The notes beneath the pieces are model-generated. The model ran no database searches, was not told the origin of the DNA, and was given only the letters and a program-made list of their open reading frames with translations. This document shows positions 8,970 through 16,938 of a stretch of DNA of 26,044 nt, in pieces. This stretch comes from Candidatus Lindowiibacteriota bacterium (GTDB taxonomy: Bacteria > Lindowbacteria > 2-12-FULL-62-27), in the NCBI GenBank assembly GCA_023249255.1, contig JAHFCY010000017.1:1-26044 (forward strand), written 5' to 3'. How positions within the stretch are numbered: position 1 is the first letter of the stretch; each line of letters starts with the position of its first letter. The translations under genes and the position numbers were made by a program.

Positions 8970-11194
8970 TCGACGCGGGTCAGTTTGGCGTAGGCGAGTT
9001 TCAACCGCTTTCTGCCCGCCCGCTCAAAGTTGACCAGGGCGGTCGCCTCCTCCGCCCGGCCCGTGATGCGAAGAAGAATACCGGCGCCGAAGACGGGATG
9101 CTGAACGCGATCGCCAGGCGTCACGCCAAAGGCGGCCGTGTCTTCGTCCAGCGGAACGCGCACCACGCGATTGGCGGACGCGTCATCCACACGGCGGCGC
9201 GGGCCCTCGTCCGGCCGATGGCGCGAGCCGAACCGGCGGCCCGTGTCGATAACGGAAAATTGTTCCGGAATCTCGAGTCCCGCTTCGTCCAGAAATCTTG
9301 ACGGCCGGATATCGTCGAAGGATTCGCCGTAAATTTTCCGGCTGTAGGCATGCGACAGAAAGAGACGGTCCTTGGCGCGGGTCATGCCGACATAGCAGAG
9401 CCTCCGCTCCTCCTCCAACTCGGCTTCGGATTCGAATGAGGACGCGTGGGGAAGCGTTCCCTCCTCCATGCCGATCAGAAACACGGCTGAAAACTCGAGA
9501 CCCTTGGCGGCGTGCAGGGTCATGAGAGAAATGCGGTCGGCGGAGGAATCGGCTCGGTCGGCGTCGGTGAGCAGGGACATTTCCTCAAGAAACGACACCA
9601 GCGCGCCCGATGGGTCGGTCGAGCGCCGGGTAAATTCCTGTGCGACGGTATACAATTCCTGGACGTTTGCCGCGCGTTCCTCGAATCCGGCCGGGTCGGA
9701 TTTTTCAAGATAGTCGAAATAATTTGTCATGGACACGATCCGGCGCAGAAGTTCCTCGATCGCCAACTCCGCGGCCAACTTGCGCAACACCACAAGAAGA
9801 TCGGCCAGATCGACAAGTTTTTTACGAACGGCCGCGGATACCGTTGATTGGTCGAGGCGGCTCAACAATTCGGTCTGTGGAATGCCGGCCGATTTTGCGG
9901 CCTCGGCCAGCGCGGCGGCAGTCGTGTCTCCGATTCCGCGTTTGGGCACGTTCAAAATCCGGGAGAACGCGGCGTCGTCGGCCGGGTTAACGAGAATGCG
10001 GAGATACGCGAGAAGATCCTTGACCTCGCGGCGCTCGTAAAATCCGACGCCGCTCACAACCACGTACGGAATGCCGCGCGCCATCATCTCCTCCTCGATC
10101 CGCCGCGACTGCGCCGCCGTCCGGTAAAAAATTGCCATGTCCGAATACGGAGTCTCCGCCGATAGATCCCGCGCGCGCATTGCGACGAAGGAGGCTTCGT
10201 CGTATCCGTCCGCGGCCGTGTAGAGCATTGGCGCATCGCCGCCGGTCCGTGTCGTCATCAGCCGCTTGTCGGCCCGCTCGCGGTTGTTCTGAATGACGCG
10301 GTAGGCCAGATCGAGGATGGCCTGGGACGATCGGTAATTCTGCTGAAGCGTCACGACGCGGGCGTTCGGGAAATCCTTTTCAAACGACAAAATGTTTCGG
10401 ATGTCCGCCCCGCGCCAGGAATAAATCGCCTGATCGTCGTCGCCGACCACGCAGAGATTGCGATGTTCGGCCAGAAGCCGCAGTAGCGTGTACTGGGCCG
10501 TGTTGGTGTCCTGATATTCATCGACGTGAATAAAGGCGAACCGCTCCTGAAAATGTTTGCGGAGCGATTCAGATGTCTGCAGAAGCCGGACGGAAAATAC
10601 GAGGAGATCGGAAAAATCAAGCACGCCGTTTTCCCGAAGCCTCCGCTCGTATTCCATGAAAATCTTCGCGCCCTTTTCCTGCACCGGCCCGTCCGCCGAT
10701 GACTCCACATCCGCCGGACCCCGCAGTTCATTTTTCGCGCGGTCAATCAGGGCGGAAATGACAGCCGGACGATAGAGGGACGGATCCAGATCCATCGATT
10801 TGAGAATCTGTTTGATCAGAAGCGTCGTGTCGGCGTCATCGTAGATTGTGAAATGCCGTTTGACACCAAGCGACTCGCCGTGGTTTCGCAAAAGCCAGGC
10901 GCAAAAACGGTGAAAGGTCGAGAAAAAAACGCGCTGGGCGGCCTCCGGATCGCCGGTTCCCTCCGACAACCCCGCCAGCCGGCTGCGCATTTCCTCCGCC
11001 GCCTTGTTCGTAAAAGTCACGGCGAGAATATGCTCGGCCGGAATGCCGATGTCGTAAATGAGATGGGCAATCCGATGGGTGATCACGCGGGTCTTGCCGG
11101 TCCCGGCGCCGGCGAAAATTAGTAGAGGTCCCTCGACGCACCGGACCGCCTCCCGCTGGGCTTCGTTCAGGTCGGCAAACAGGTCACGCGTCAT
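8966..11194 (-). CDS. pcrA: UvrD/PcrA-type superfamily 1 DNA helicase
   Basis: 742 residues, full length. Helicase motifs in order: Q motif LNEAQREAV (9-17), Walker A AGAGTGKT (28-35), TFTNKAAEEMR (60-70), FSTFHRF (91-97), Walker B DEYQDT (225-230), GDDDQAIYSWRGA (251-263), QQNYRSS (284-290), then in the second core LMTLHAAKGLEF and YVGMTRAKDRL. A 3'-5' ATP-driven DNA translocase used in excision repair, replication-fork maintenance and Rad51/RecA removal. The C-terminal GDRVQHPVFGAGILL block is the Tudor-like domain that binds RNA polymerase in PcrA. Starts at ATG 11194, 26 bases after the PIN-PhoH gene, with no strong ribosome site. Confidence 0.96.
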   Translation of the reverse strand: MTRDLFADLNEAQREAVRCVEGPLLIFAGAGTGKTRVITHRIAHLIYDIGIPAEHILAVTFTNKAAEEMRSRLAGLSEGTGDPEAAQRVFFSTFHRFCAWLLRNHGESLGVKRHFTIYDDADTTLLIKQILKSMDLDPSLYRPAVISALIDRAKNELRGPADVESSADGPVQEKGAKIFMEYERRLRENGVLDFSDLLVFSVRLLQTSESLRKHFQERFAFIHVDEYQDTNTAQYTLLRLLAEHRNLCVVGDDDQAIYSWRGADIRNILSFEKDFPNARVVTLQQNYRSSQAILDLAYRVIQNNRERADKRLMTTRTGGDAPMLYTAADGYDEASFVAMRARDLSAETPYSDMAIFYRTAAQSRRIEEEMMARGIPYVVVSGVGFYERREVKDLLAYLRILVNPADDAAFSRILNVPKRGIGDTTAAALAEAAKSAGIPQTELLSRLDQSTVSAAVRKKLVDLADLLVVLRKLAAELAIEELLRRIVSMTNYFDYLEKSDPAGFEERAANVQELYTVAQEFTRRSTDPSGALVSFLEEMSLLTDADRADSSADRISLMTLHAAKGLEFSAVFLIGMEEGTLPHASSFESEAELEEERRLCYVGMTRAKDRLFLSHAYSRKIYGESFDDIRPSRFLDEAGLEIPEQFSVIDTGRRFGSRHRPDEGPRRRVDDASANRVVRVPLDEDTAAFGVTPGDRVQHPVFGAGILLRITGRAEEATALVNFERAGRKRLKLAYAKLTRVD

Positions 11195-11220
11195 GTCGCG
11201 CGGGATTTGAAATTCGATTC

Positions 11221-12546
11221 TTACAGAAGCTGGGCGGCGAGTTCCGCCAATTCGGAGCGCTCGCCCTTTGAAAACATCACGTGGCCGTACAGGCTCTGGC
11301 CTTTCATGCGCTCGACCATCAGCGCGAGGCCGTTGGAGGTCGAGTCGAGGTAGGGATTGTCGATCTGGGCGAGATCGCCGGTGAAAATGATTTTGGTTCC
11401 CTGCGCGGCGCGCGTGATGATGGTTTTGACTTCATGCATGGTCAGGTTCTGCGCCTCGTCGACGACGATGAAGACGTTCGGGATGCTCCGGCCGCGAATG
11501 TAGGTCAGGGCCTGGATTTCGACGATGCCGTTTTCGACCAGTTCCTCAAGATCGGATTCGCCGACGTCATGATGCGCGACATTCGAAAACAGAAAATCGA
11601 GATTGTCCTGGATCGATTGCATCCGGGGCAGAAGCTTTTCGGAGAGCTCGCCCGGCAGATACCCGATGTCCCGGCCCATCGGCACCAGCGGTTTGGCGAC
11701 AAAGAGTTTCTGATATTTTTCCTCGCGGACGACTTTTTCCAATCCTGCGGCGAGCGCGAGAAGCGTCTTGCCGGTTCCGGCCACGCCGACGAGACTGACC
11801 AACTTGATATCGTCATCCAGCAGAATGTCGAGGCCGAATCGTTGTTCGCGGTTTTTGGGTTTAATGCCCCACAAAACCGGATTATCGTTGTGGAGTTTTT
11901 GAATGCATCCTTTTTTCGCGTTCACGCGTCCGAGGGCCGTGTGCGACGGGTTGGTCGCGTCCGTGAGCATGACGCACTCGTTGGGATGAAGCGGAGGATC
12001 GACGGAAAATTCCGACAGCGGCAGAGACTGCTCCTTGTAAAACCGGTCCACGTCGCCGAATTTTGACGTGACCTCGCGGTGACCGCGGTACAACTGGTTC
12101 GGATCGACCTTGTTTTTTTCATAATCCTCGGCCGGAATCCCGAGCGCGTCCGCCTTGACCCGCAAATTCAGGTCCTTCGAGACCAGAATGACCGGTTCGG
12201 CGTTTTTCTGCTTGTAATGAAGCGCCAGCGACAGAATCCGGTTGTCTGCCTTGTCCTGCGAGAATCCTTCCGGCAGGACGCCCAGCTCCATGTGTTGAAG
12301 CTCGATCTTGATCCGGCCGCCAGACGGGAGGGACACGCCCTCGGACAAATTGCCGCCGAGCCGCAGTTCATCGAGATAATTGGAGACTTCCCGGGAGTTT
12401 CTCCCAACCTGATCTTCGCGTTTTTTGAACGTGTCGAGTTCTTCGATGACGACGATCGGCAAAATCAGGGTGTTGTCGGCGAAATCAAAGAGGGACGAGG
12501 GTTCGTGCAGAAGAACGTTGGTGTCGACGATGAAAAACTTTTTCAC
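11221..12546 (-). CDS. PIN domain-PhoH family ATPase (PhoH2-like)
   Basis: 441 residues with two domains. The N-terminal PIN nuclease domain (1-140) starts with VDTNVLLHEP and shows the expected acids Asp8, Glu36, Asp101 and Asp125. The C-terminal PhoH ATPase domain has Walker A GVAGTGKT (254-261), VAKPLVPMGRDIGYLPGEL, FIVVDEAQNLT as Walker B, and IIFTGDLAQIDNPYL. PhoH2-type proteins are sequence-specific RNA helicases/RNases in mycobacteria. The start is a GTG at 12544-12546 immediately following the purH TAG, with no gap. Its pairing with purH is probably only positional; the neighbouring nucleic-acid genes pcrA and rny make an RNA-turnover role plausible. Confidence 0.93.
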   Translation of the reverse strand: MKKFFIVDTNVLLHEPSSLFDFADNTLILPIVVIEELDTFKKREDQVGRNSREVSNYLDELRLGGNLSEGVSLPSGGRIKIELQHMELGVLPEGFSQDKADNRILSLALHYKQKNAEPVILVSKDLNLRVKADALGIPAEDYEKNKVDPNQLYRGHREVTSKFGDVDRFYKEQSLPLSEFSVDPPLHPNECVMLTDATNPSHTALGRVNAKKGCIQKLHNDNPVLWGIKPKNREQRFGLDILLDDDIKLVSLVGVAGTGKTLLALAAGLEKVVREEKYQKLFVAKPLVPMGRDIGYLPGELSEKLLPRMQSIQDNLDFLFSNVAHHDVGESDLEELVENGIVEIQALTYIRGRSIPNVFIVVDEAQNLTMHEVKTIITRAAQGTKIIFTGDLAQIDNPYLDSTSNGLALMVERMKGQSLYGHVMFSKGERSELAELAAQLL

Positions 12547-14076
12547 CTAATGGCGGAAATGCCGGCGGCCGGTGAAAAAAAGGCTGATGCGGCTTTTTTT
12601 GGCGGCGGCGATCACGTCGGCGTCGCGGACCGACCCGCCCGGCTCGACGATGGCCGAAACGCCGGTGCGGGCCAGATGTTCGACCGAATCGGAAAACGGG
12701 AAAAATCCGTCCGACGCGCAAACCGATCCATGAATCGTGTGATCATACCGGCGCGCCTTGTCGATCGCGATGCGCACGGAGTCGACACGGCTTTGCTGGC
12801 CGGCGCCGATACCGATGGCCTGGCCCTGCCGGACCAGCACGATGGCGTTGGATTTGACATGTTTGGCGATTCGTTGGGCCAGATCGAGGTCGGACAGAAC
12901 CGCGCGGGACGGCGACGATCCCGCCATGCGCTTCCATCGGGACGGCTGTGCGACTCCCTCGTCCGCGCCCTGGATCAAAAACCCGCCAAGAGCCGACCGG
13001 ACGTCGGATGGGGGATGGCGCAGGCTGTTGCCGGTGAGGCGCATTTGAAGAAGCCGGAGACTTTTTTTGCATTCGAGAATTTTTCGAGATGAGGCGTCGA
13101 ACTTCGGCGCTATGATGATTTCAAAAAACCTCTCTGTGATTTCACGCGCGGTCGACCGGTCCACGGGCCGGTTGAGAAGAACGATGCCTCCGAATGCGCT
13201 CTGCGGATCGCCATTGAACGCCCGGCGAAATGCCTCCGCGATCGTCCGGCCGGTCGCGGCGCCGCAAGGGTTTGTATGCTTGAGAATCGCGCAGAACGGC
13301 TGGCGCGGCGAGTCCTTGCCGAATGTGAAAGCGGCGTGAACGTCAAGCAGATTGCAGTAGGACAGCTGTTTTCCCTGAAGAACCTCGAAAGGCAGGCCGA
13401 CGGCATCGACCGGACGAAAAAACGACGCCGACTGGTGCGGATTTTCGCCATACCGAAGCGGCAGGGCCTCTTCCGAAACCTGGATGTTCCATCGAGGCGC
13501 GTGGACTTTCAACCGGTCAAGACACGCGCTGAAAATATCCAGATCATATTGCGCGACAACGCCCCATGCGGTCGCCGCAAGACGTTTGCGATAGTCGACA
13601 TCGTCGAGACGGCCTGACGACAGCCTGCGCGCGAATTCGTCATACTGCGAAGGCAGCACGAGCGGCAGGACACACTGAATATTTTTTGCCGCGGCGCGTA
13701 CCAGCGAGACGCCGCCGATGTCGATGTGCTCCGCCATCCGGCCGTCGTCCATCCCGCGCGCACCGGAAAAATCGTAGAAATTGCAGACGAGAATGTCGAA
13801 CCGGGGAAACTTCAGAGACTTCAGCGCGGCGCCGTCCTCCGCGCGGGCCAGAAGCCCTCCGAATACCGCCGGATGCAGGGTCTTGACGCGGCCGCCCAAA
13901 ATCTGCGGAAACCGCGTCACCGACTGGATCGTGCGGCACGCAATGCCTTTCGATTCCAGAAATCGCGCGGTGCCGTCGGTCGCAAAGATGCGAACGCCAT
14001 TTTTTGCCAGCGCCTTGGCCAGCGGAATCAGTCCGTGGCGGTCGGTCAGGGAGATGAGTGCGTTTCGAATGGCCAT
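12547..14076 (-). CDS. purH: Bifunctional AICAR transformylase/IMP cyclohydrolase
   Basis: 509 residues. It catalyses the last two steps of de novo purine synthesis: formyl transfer from 10-formyl-THF to AICAR, then closure to IMP. The IMP cyclohydrolase domain is at about 1-135 (ALISLTDRHGL, FATDGTARFL, GGRVKTLHPAVFGG with Lys66, CNFYDF, HIDIGGVSLVRAAAKN). The transformylase domain follows: LRYGENPHQSA (207-217), KQLSYCNLLD, catalytic Lys266-His267 in LKHTNPCGAA, SAFGGIVLLNRPVD, and the C-terminal GGSVRDADVI block. No ribosome site precedes the ATG, but an extended -10 lies nine bases upstream. It heads the minus-strand block and needs the folD product. Confidence 0.96.
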   Translation of the reverse strand: MAIRNALISLTDRHGLIPLAKALAKNGVRIFATDGTARFLESKGIACRTIQSVTRFPQILGGRVKTLHPAVFGGLLARAEDGAALKSLKFPRFDILVCNFYDFSGARGMDDGRMAEHIDIGGVSLVRAAAKNIQCVLPLVLPSQYDEFARRLSSGRLDDVDYRKRLAATAWGVVAQYDLDIFSACLDRLKVHAPRWNIQVSEEALPLRYGENPHQSASFFRPVDAVGLPFEVLQGKQLSYCNLLDVHAAFTFGKDSPRQPFCAILKHTNPCGAATGRTIAEAFRRAFNGDPQSAFGGIVLLNRPVDRSTAREITERFFEIIIAPKFDASSRKILECKKSLRLLQMRLTGNSLRHPPSDVRSALGGFLIQGADEGVAQPSRWKRMAGSSPSRAVLSDLDLAQRIAKHVKSNAIVLVRQGQAIGIGAGQQSRVDSVRIAIDKARRYDHTIHGSVCASDGFFPFSDSVEHLARTGVSAIVEPGGSVRDADVIAAAKKSRISLFFTGRRHFRH

Positions 14077-14085
14077 GCGGTCAAT

Positions 14086-14094
14086 CGTATAGCA
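14086..14094 (-). promoter_or_regulatory. Possible extended -10 promoter element for purH
   Basis: TGCTATACG on the minus strand matches an extended -10 (TG, one base, TATA-type hexamer). It ends nine bases before the purH ATG; no convincing -35 is visible 17 bases upstream. If used, the purH message would have almost no leader, in line with the lack of a Shine-Dalgarno sequence. Weak on its own. Confidence 0.35.
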
Positions 14095-14144
14095 CGAGAC
14101 GTTTTGTTTTTCTACCGTATCTATTCAGGTATGTCACCGAAATC

Positions 14145-14218
14145 TTTATAAGGAATCCAAGAATGCAGGAGGATCCAAAAAATCAGATATATTCCTGGAT
14201 TCCTGGCTTCCTTATAAA
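14145..14218. repeat. Intergenic inverted repeat with 26-nt arms
   Basis: The left arm (14145-14170, TTTATAAGGAATCCAAGAAT and onward) and the right arm (14193-14218) are reverse complements at 23 of 26 positions, with a 22-base A/T-rich loop. The arms are built from short GGAATCC/AGGA units. It fills the 170-base gap between the outer-membrane gene and purH. There is no U-run after it on the minus strand, so it is not a typical terminator for the upstream gene. It looks like a REP- or MITE-type hairpin repeat. Nothing else convincing is seen in 14095-14246. Confidence 0.75.
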
Positions 14219-14246
14219 TTTTTCAAGGAAGTCGAATTGTTACTTT

Positions 14247-15554
14247 TTACCTGAAATAGATTGTCGCGCAGGCGTTCCATCGGTCGTTTTCCTCATACTG
14301 CCCGGCGATCGTGCGGCCGCCGCGGCCTGACAGTGCATCGAATCCGGCCCGAAGTTCCAGAAGATCGGTCACCCGCCAGGCCAGTTCGTTCATGACGACG
14401 TACGCGTCCGCACCTCGGACCGTGTAGGCGCCGCGGACGGTCCACGAGACAAATTCGTTCCACTTCCACACTGCCCGGACCAGAACAGACCCCGGAAACG
14501 GCCGCTGAATCCGGTTGACCACCACAACGTGATCCTCTTTGTGAGCGGAATAGACATGCTCCCACGCCCACTCCAGCGTCAGATCGAAATCCGATTCCCC
14601 CTGGAGATCCGGAAATGTCCGGCGCGCGCCAACGACCGCTTGAACGAAATCGTCATCCAATCCCGACGGCGTCGCGGTATGCGCGGCCTCGGCGTGAATT
14701 TCCCAACGCCCCTCATCGATCGTCCGGCTCGCGTCCATTCCCGCCACGCGTTTTTTCAAAAAACTCGGCCGGACGAACGGCCCGCCCAACCGCTCGCCGC
14801 CGGCGACGTCGTCGATCAACCGCGCATAGAGAATCGACACGTCCCAGCCGCTCACTTCACGGGAAAATTTCAGGCCCGCATTCGCGTTGGAAAGTTTTGC
14901 CGATGGATATCGTACGTCGACCCCAACCGGGATTGATCCATCCTCAAGAATCGGCCGCCAACGCGTGCTGATCCGCCCGGCGCGGCTCGAGCTGTACCAC
15001 GGCACGAAAATTCCCTCGATGACGGACCCGTTTTCACCGCGGCCGGGGTCCGAAAAATAAAACGTCCGAAGTCCGACGACCCCGAGCCGTTCCGGATGCA
15101 ACAGGTCCGCATAATCAAACGCGCCGAAAACATCCGTGGGATTCAGCCCGTCGGCTTTCCCCCACGCAATTTTTTGTTTGCCAAGCCGCAGATCAAGCCA
15201 CGCGCCTCGAACGTCGACATAGCCTTCAGACAGATTCACGCTCGGCCGCCGAACGGCCCGATCATGAACCTGGTTCACCGCGCCGCTGGAAAGGCCGAGA
15301 TTGTCCGCCCATATTTCTGGCTGAAGAAAAACGTCAACGCCCGGCGAAATCGTATGGCGGCCTTCCAACACGAGATGGCCTTCGGCCAGACCATTGCCGT
15401 TGGAGGGAGGATCACCGTGAACGTAGGACACAAATTGCGTTTCGAGGGATTTGAGGCGGACTAACGCGTGGACGGAATCCGGCAAGGAGACGTGTCCGAA
15501 GCACGCAATCAGAAACCAGTTCAAAGTCCTCAGAAATCCTGTGCAAGCCATCAT
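14247..15554 (-). CDS. Outer-membrane beta-barrel candidate (DUF1302/porin-like)
   Basis: 435 residues starting MMACTGFLRTLNWFLIACFG, a hydrophobic signal peptide that probably ends near SVHA. The mature part is rich in alternating polar/hydrophobic strands with aromatic ends. A block VRGAWLDLRLGKQKIAWGKA followed by DGLNPTDVFGAFDYADLLHPE resembles the central segment of DUF1302-type outer-membrane proteins, where the substrate-independent W-G-(K/E)-(S/A)-D-G pattern is common. The last residues are TIYFR, not the usual terminal Phe. The function is unknown; a porin or export channel is the reasonable guess. It is flanked by intergenic repeat DNA downstream and the PemK toxin gene upstream, so it is probably transcribed on its own or from the TA promoter. 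Confidence 0.65.
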   Translation of the reverse strand: MMACTGFLRTLNWFLIACFGHVSLPDSVHALVRLKSLETQFVSYVHGDPPSNGNGLAEGHLVLEGRHTISPGVDVFLQPEIWADNLGLSSGAVNQVHDRAVRRPSVNLSEGYVDVRGAWLDLRLGKQKIAWGKADGLNPTDVFGAFDYADLLHPERLGVVGLRTFYFSDPGRGENGSVIEGIFVPWYSSSRAGRISTRWRPILEDGSIPVGVDVRYPSAKLSNANAGLKFSREVSGWDVSILYARLIDDVAGGERLGGPFVRPSFLKKRVAGMDASRTIDEGRWEIHAEAAHTATPSGLDDDFVQAVVGARRTFPDLQGESDFDLTLEWAWEHVYSAHKEDHVVVVNRIQRPFPGSVLVRAVWKWNEFVSWTVRGAYTVRGADAYVVMNELAWRVTDLLELRAGFDALSGRGGRTIAGQYEENDRWNACATIYFR

Positions 15555-15583
15555 ACGGAGAGATTTGAACAGCAGGCGGATGA

Positions 15584-15916
15584 TTAATCCAAAAGTGTCA
15601 AATAGAGTTGACGCAATGCCCGGTCATTTTTTTCGGTGAGCTTGCCGAGTTTTCGATTGATAAGCGTCTTGCTCAGTGTGGCTATCTTGGATAGACGAAT
15701 GGTCGATTCGGCCAAAAGACCGCATTCCTTCCAATCCTCAACGGCAAGGTCGCCTTTGCCCCTCACAGGATGAGTTGTGATCCGGGCAAGGACGACATCC
15801 TCATCGCCGGTATCCAGGAGCACCACGGCGGGGCGTTTGATAGAACTGTCATTATCCGTTTTCGGGAATTGGACGAGGATGATTTCGCCGAGTTTAAAGT
15901 CTATCGTAGAGGGCAT
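15584..15916 (-). CDS. PemK/MazF-family endoribonuclease toxin
   Basis: 110 residues from ATG 15914-15916. The fold signature reads LGEIILVQFP (9-18), KRPAVVLLDTG (27-37) and LARITTHP (43-50), then a C-terminal STIRLSKIATLSKTLI block. By analogy with MazF, Arg28 and Thr48 are the likely catalytic pair. Toxins of this family cleave single-stranded mRNA (sometimes rRNA or tRNA) at short sequences and stop growth until the antitoxin is replenished. The start overlaps the end of the antitoxin gene by 23 bases, the classic coupled arrangement. A longer upstream frame is out of register with the family N-terminus and was not used. Confidence 0.85.
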   Translation of the reverse strand: MPSTIDFKLGEIILVQFPKTDNDSSIKRPAVVLLDTGDEDVVLARITTHPVRGKGDLAVEDWKECGLLAESTIRLSKIATLSKTLINRKLGKLTEKNDRALRQLYLTLLD

Positions 15917-16106
15917 CGGCGGGGCCGTCCTGTTTGCGGAACACATCCAAAGAACCCTGCTGCCATGTCTTGTCATCCTGGGCGTCCGGCCAGTACAACA
16001 CAACCTTGACCTGTCCTGATCCGCCGGGAATCGCCCTTTTCACATCAACCGGCAGGATAATTTTCCCGTCCGGCTCGATGTTTCCGACAAACTCGACCTG
16101 ACTCAT
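15894..16106 (-). CDS. AbrB-like antitoxin of the PemK/MazF module
   Basis: 70 residues. The N-terminal 40 residues (VEFVGNIEPDGKIILPVDVKRAI) follow the swapped-hairpin SpoVT-AbrB pattern, with an I-x-P-x-G-K-I-x-L-P core; they would bind the promoter DNA. The acidic, Asp/Gln-rich C-terminal part (DAQDDKTWQQGSLDVFRKQD) is the likely toxin-binding segment. It lies directly upstream of, and overlaps, the PemK gene. A promoter with a -10 box six bases from the ATG lies immediately upstream. AbrB-type antitoxins usually repress their own operon together with the toxin. Family assignment rests on the pattern and the position. Confidence 0.72.
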   Translation of the reverse strand: MSQVEFVGNIEPDGKIILPVDVKRAIPGGSGQVKVVLYWPDAQDDKTWQQGSLDVFRKQDGPADALYDRL

Positions 16107-16112
16107 GAGGAC

Positions 16113-16141
16113 ATTCTACCGTCATTCCCGGCGTGATTCAA
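16113..16141 (-). promoter_or_regulatory. Promoter of the PemK/MazF-type TA operon
   Basis: A -10 TAGAAT (16113-16118, five of six matches) and a -35 TTGAAT (16136-16141, four of six) are spaced by 17 bases. The -10 ends six bases before the antitoxin ATG at 16106, so transcription would begin at or within a base or two of the ATG. No ribosome site is present, which fits a leaderless message. Confidence 0.5.
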
Positions 16142-16256
16142 TGATCAGTTGAAAAGTTCCAAGGAGGATTTTTCTCGACACTTCCTGATTGAGGAGGCAG
16201 AATGTCCCTCCTGACGTTGTGTAATTCGGCCACATCGACAGTTAGGAGCTGGTTGG

Positions 16257-16646
16257 ATGAGCGGGCTTGCGGATCAGGTTGGGATATTGGGCGTGCTGGT
16301 TGTGAATGAGGAAACAAAAAAAGGAGACCTGATCTATCTTCGCTTTGATCCCGGGGCGAGGGAAACAACTGTTTGGAGTCAGTCCTGCCAGGCCGCCTTC
16401 AATGACGCGCGGGCGGCAACCGCATCCATCCTCCAGACGACACTTCCAGCCCAGAATCGTTTTTACGCCATTGACTGGCAGCAACTCACGACGAAATCAA
16501 ACGTCTACATCGAAGGGCGGTCGCTGACTTTGGCGGCGGCGCTGGCCATGGCGTCCTACTACTGCCGGTTCCCGATCGGCCATGTCCTTTGCACCGGAGA
16601 CCTTTCGCAGGACGGCCGGTACTGCCGATTGACCGGGAAGGACTGA
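16257..16646 (+). CDS. Lon-protease-like (S16/ComM-type fold) protein, N-terminal part of a split gene
   Basis: 129 residues, with AGGAG eight bases before the ATG. I do not recognise a named family, but the last third, IEGRSLTLAAALAMAS (85-100) and then VLCTGDLSQDGRYCRLTG (110-127), lines up with the Lon proteolytic block (GPSAG..., then TGEITLRG.VLPIGG). Ser89 would be the nucleophile. The frame stops at TGA 16644-16646, exactly where Lon continues GGLKEKLL, and the neighbouring frame resumes with GLKMKMQFL. It therefore appears to be one ancestral gene cut by a frameshift near 16635-16643. It is divergent from the PemK module. Function unknown; an ATPase-free Lon-like protease is the leading idea. 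Confidence 0.6.
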   Translation: MSGLADQVGILGVLVVNEETKKGDLIYLRFDPGARETTVWSQSCQAAFNDARAATASILQTTLPAQNRFYAIDWQQLTTKSNVYIEGRSLTLAAALAMASYYCRFPIGHVLCTGDLSQDGRYCRLTGKD

Positions 16647-16648
16647 AG

Positions 16649-16933
16649 ATGAAGATGCAATTTCTGAACAGTCCGGCCGCGGCAGCGTTTACGAAACTGC
16701 TCATTCCCGGCGGCATGAGAAATTCCGAATTTCAATTTCCCCGGCTGAAAATTCATTGCGTCAATAGCTTGAAGCAGGTGCTGGATGCGCTCAATCCCAC
16801 CGGCCCGATTCTCGACGCGTTATGGATTAAATATGGAAGGAAACGGGGCTTTGAATTCGATCCGGCCGGATCTGATGTGTCATTGTCTCACGCGCAAGAC
16901 TATCTGGAAAAAATATTACAAATTCTGAAATAG
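16649..16933 (+). CDS. Lon-protease-like protein, C-terminal part of a split gene
   Basis: 94 residues from ATG 16649, preceded by a GGGAAGGA that could serve as a ribosome site. The segments AAAAFTKLLIPGG and LKIHCVNSLKQVLDAL parallel the end of the Lon protease domain (KTVLIP..., then ..IHPV..IEEVLTLAL). Lys2, or Lys22 of the longer out-of-register reading, falls at the position of the Lon catalytic Lys, 44 residues after Ser89 of the preceding fragment if the frames are joined. The C-terminal 45 residues (DALWIKYGRKRGFEFDPAG and a helical end) have no counterpart I recognise. It ends five bases from the convergent RES toxin. Could be a functional two-piece protein or a pseudogene. Confidence 0.55.
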   Translation: MKMQFLNSPAAAAFTKLLIPGGMRNSEFQFPRLKIHCVNSLKQVLDALNPTGPILDALWIKYGRKRGFEFDPAGSDVSLSHAQDYLEKILQILK

Positions 16934-16938
16934 ACAGA

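Noticed and set aside
14145-14223. Rho-independent terminator at the large inverted repeat
   Set aside because: The T-run follows the stem only on the plus strand, where no gene precedes it; on the minus strand it is not followed by Us.
14077-14246. ZTP or purine riboswitch ahead of purH
   Set aside because: The conserved cores of those riboswitches are not visible, and the gap is mostly taken up by the inverted repeat.
16202-16309. A 35-codon peptide frame ahead of the Lon-like gene
   Set aside because: It has a good ribosome site but the peptide is compositionally ordinary and overlaps the better-supported start at 16257; kept only as a low-interest finding.
16630-16646. Programmed -1 frameshift site joining the two Lon-like fragments
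   Set aside because: The sequence around CCGGGAAGGA does not form a canonical X-XXY-YYZ slippery heptamer in the right frame, so recoding cannot be claimed.
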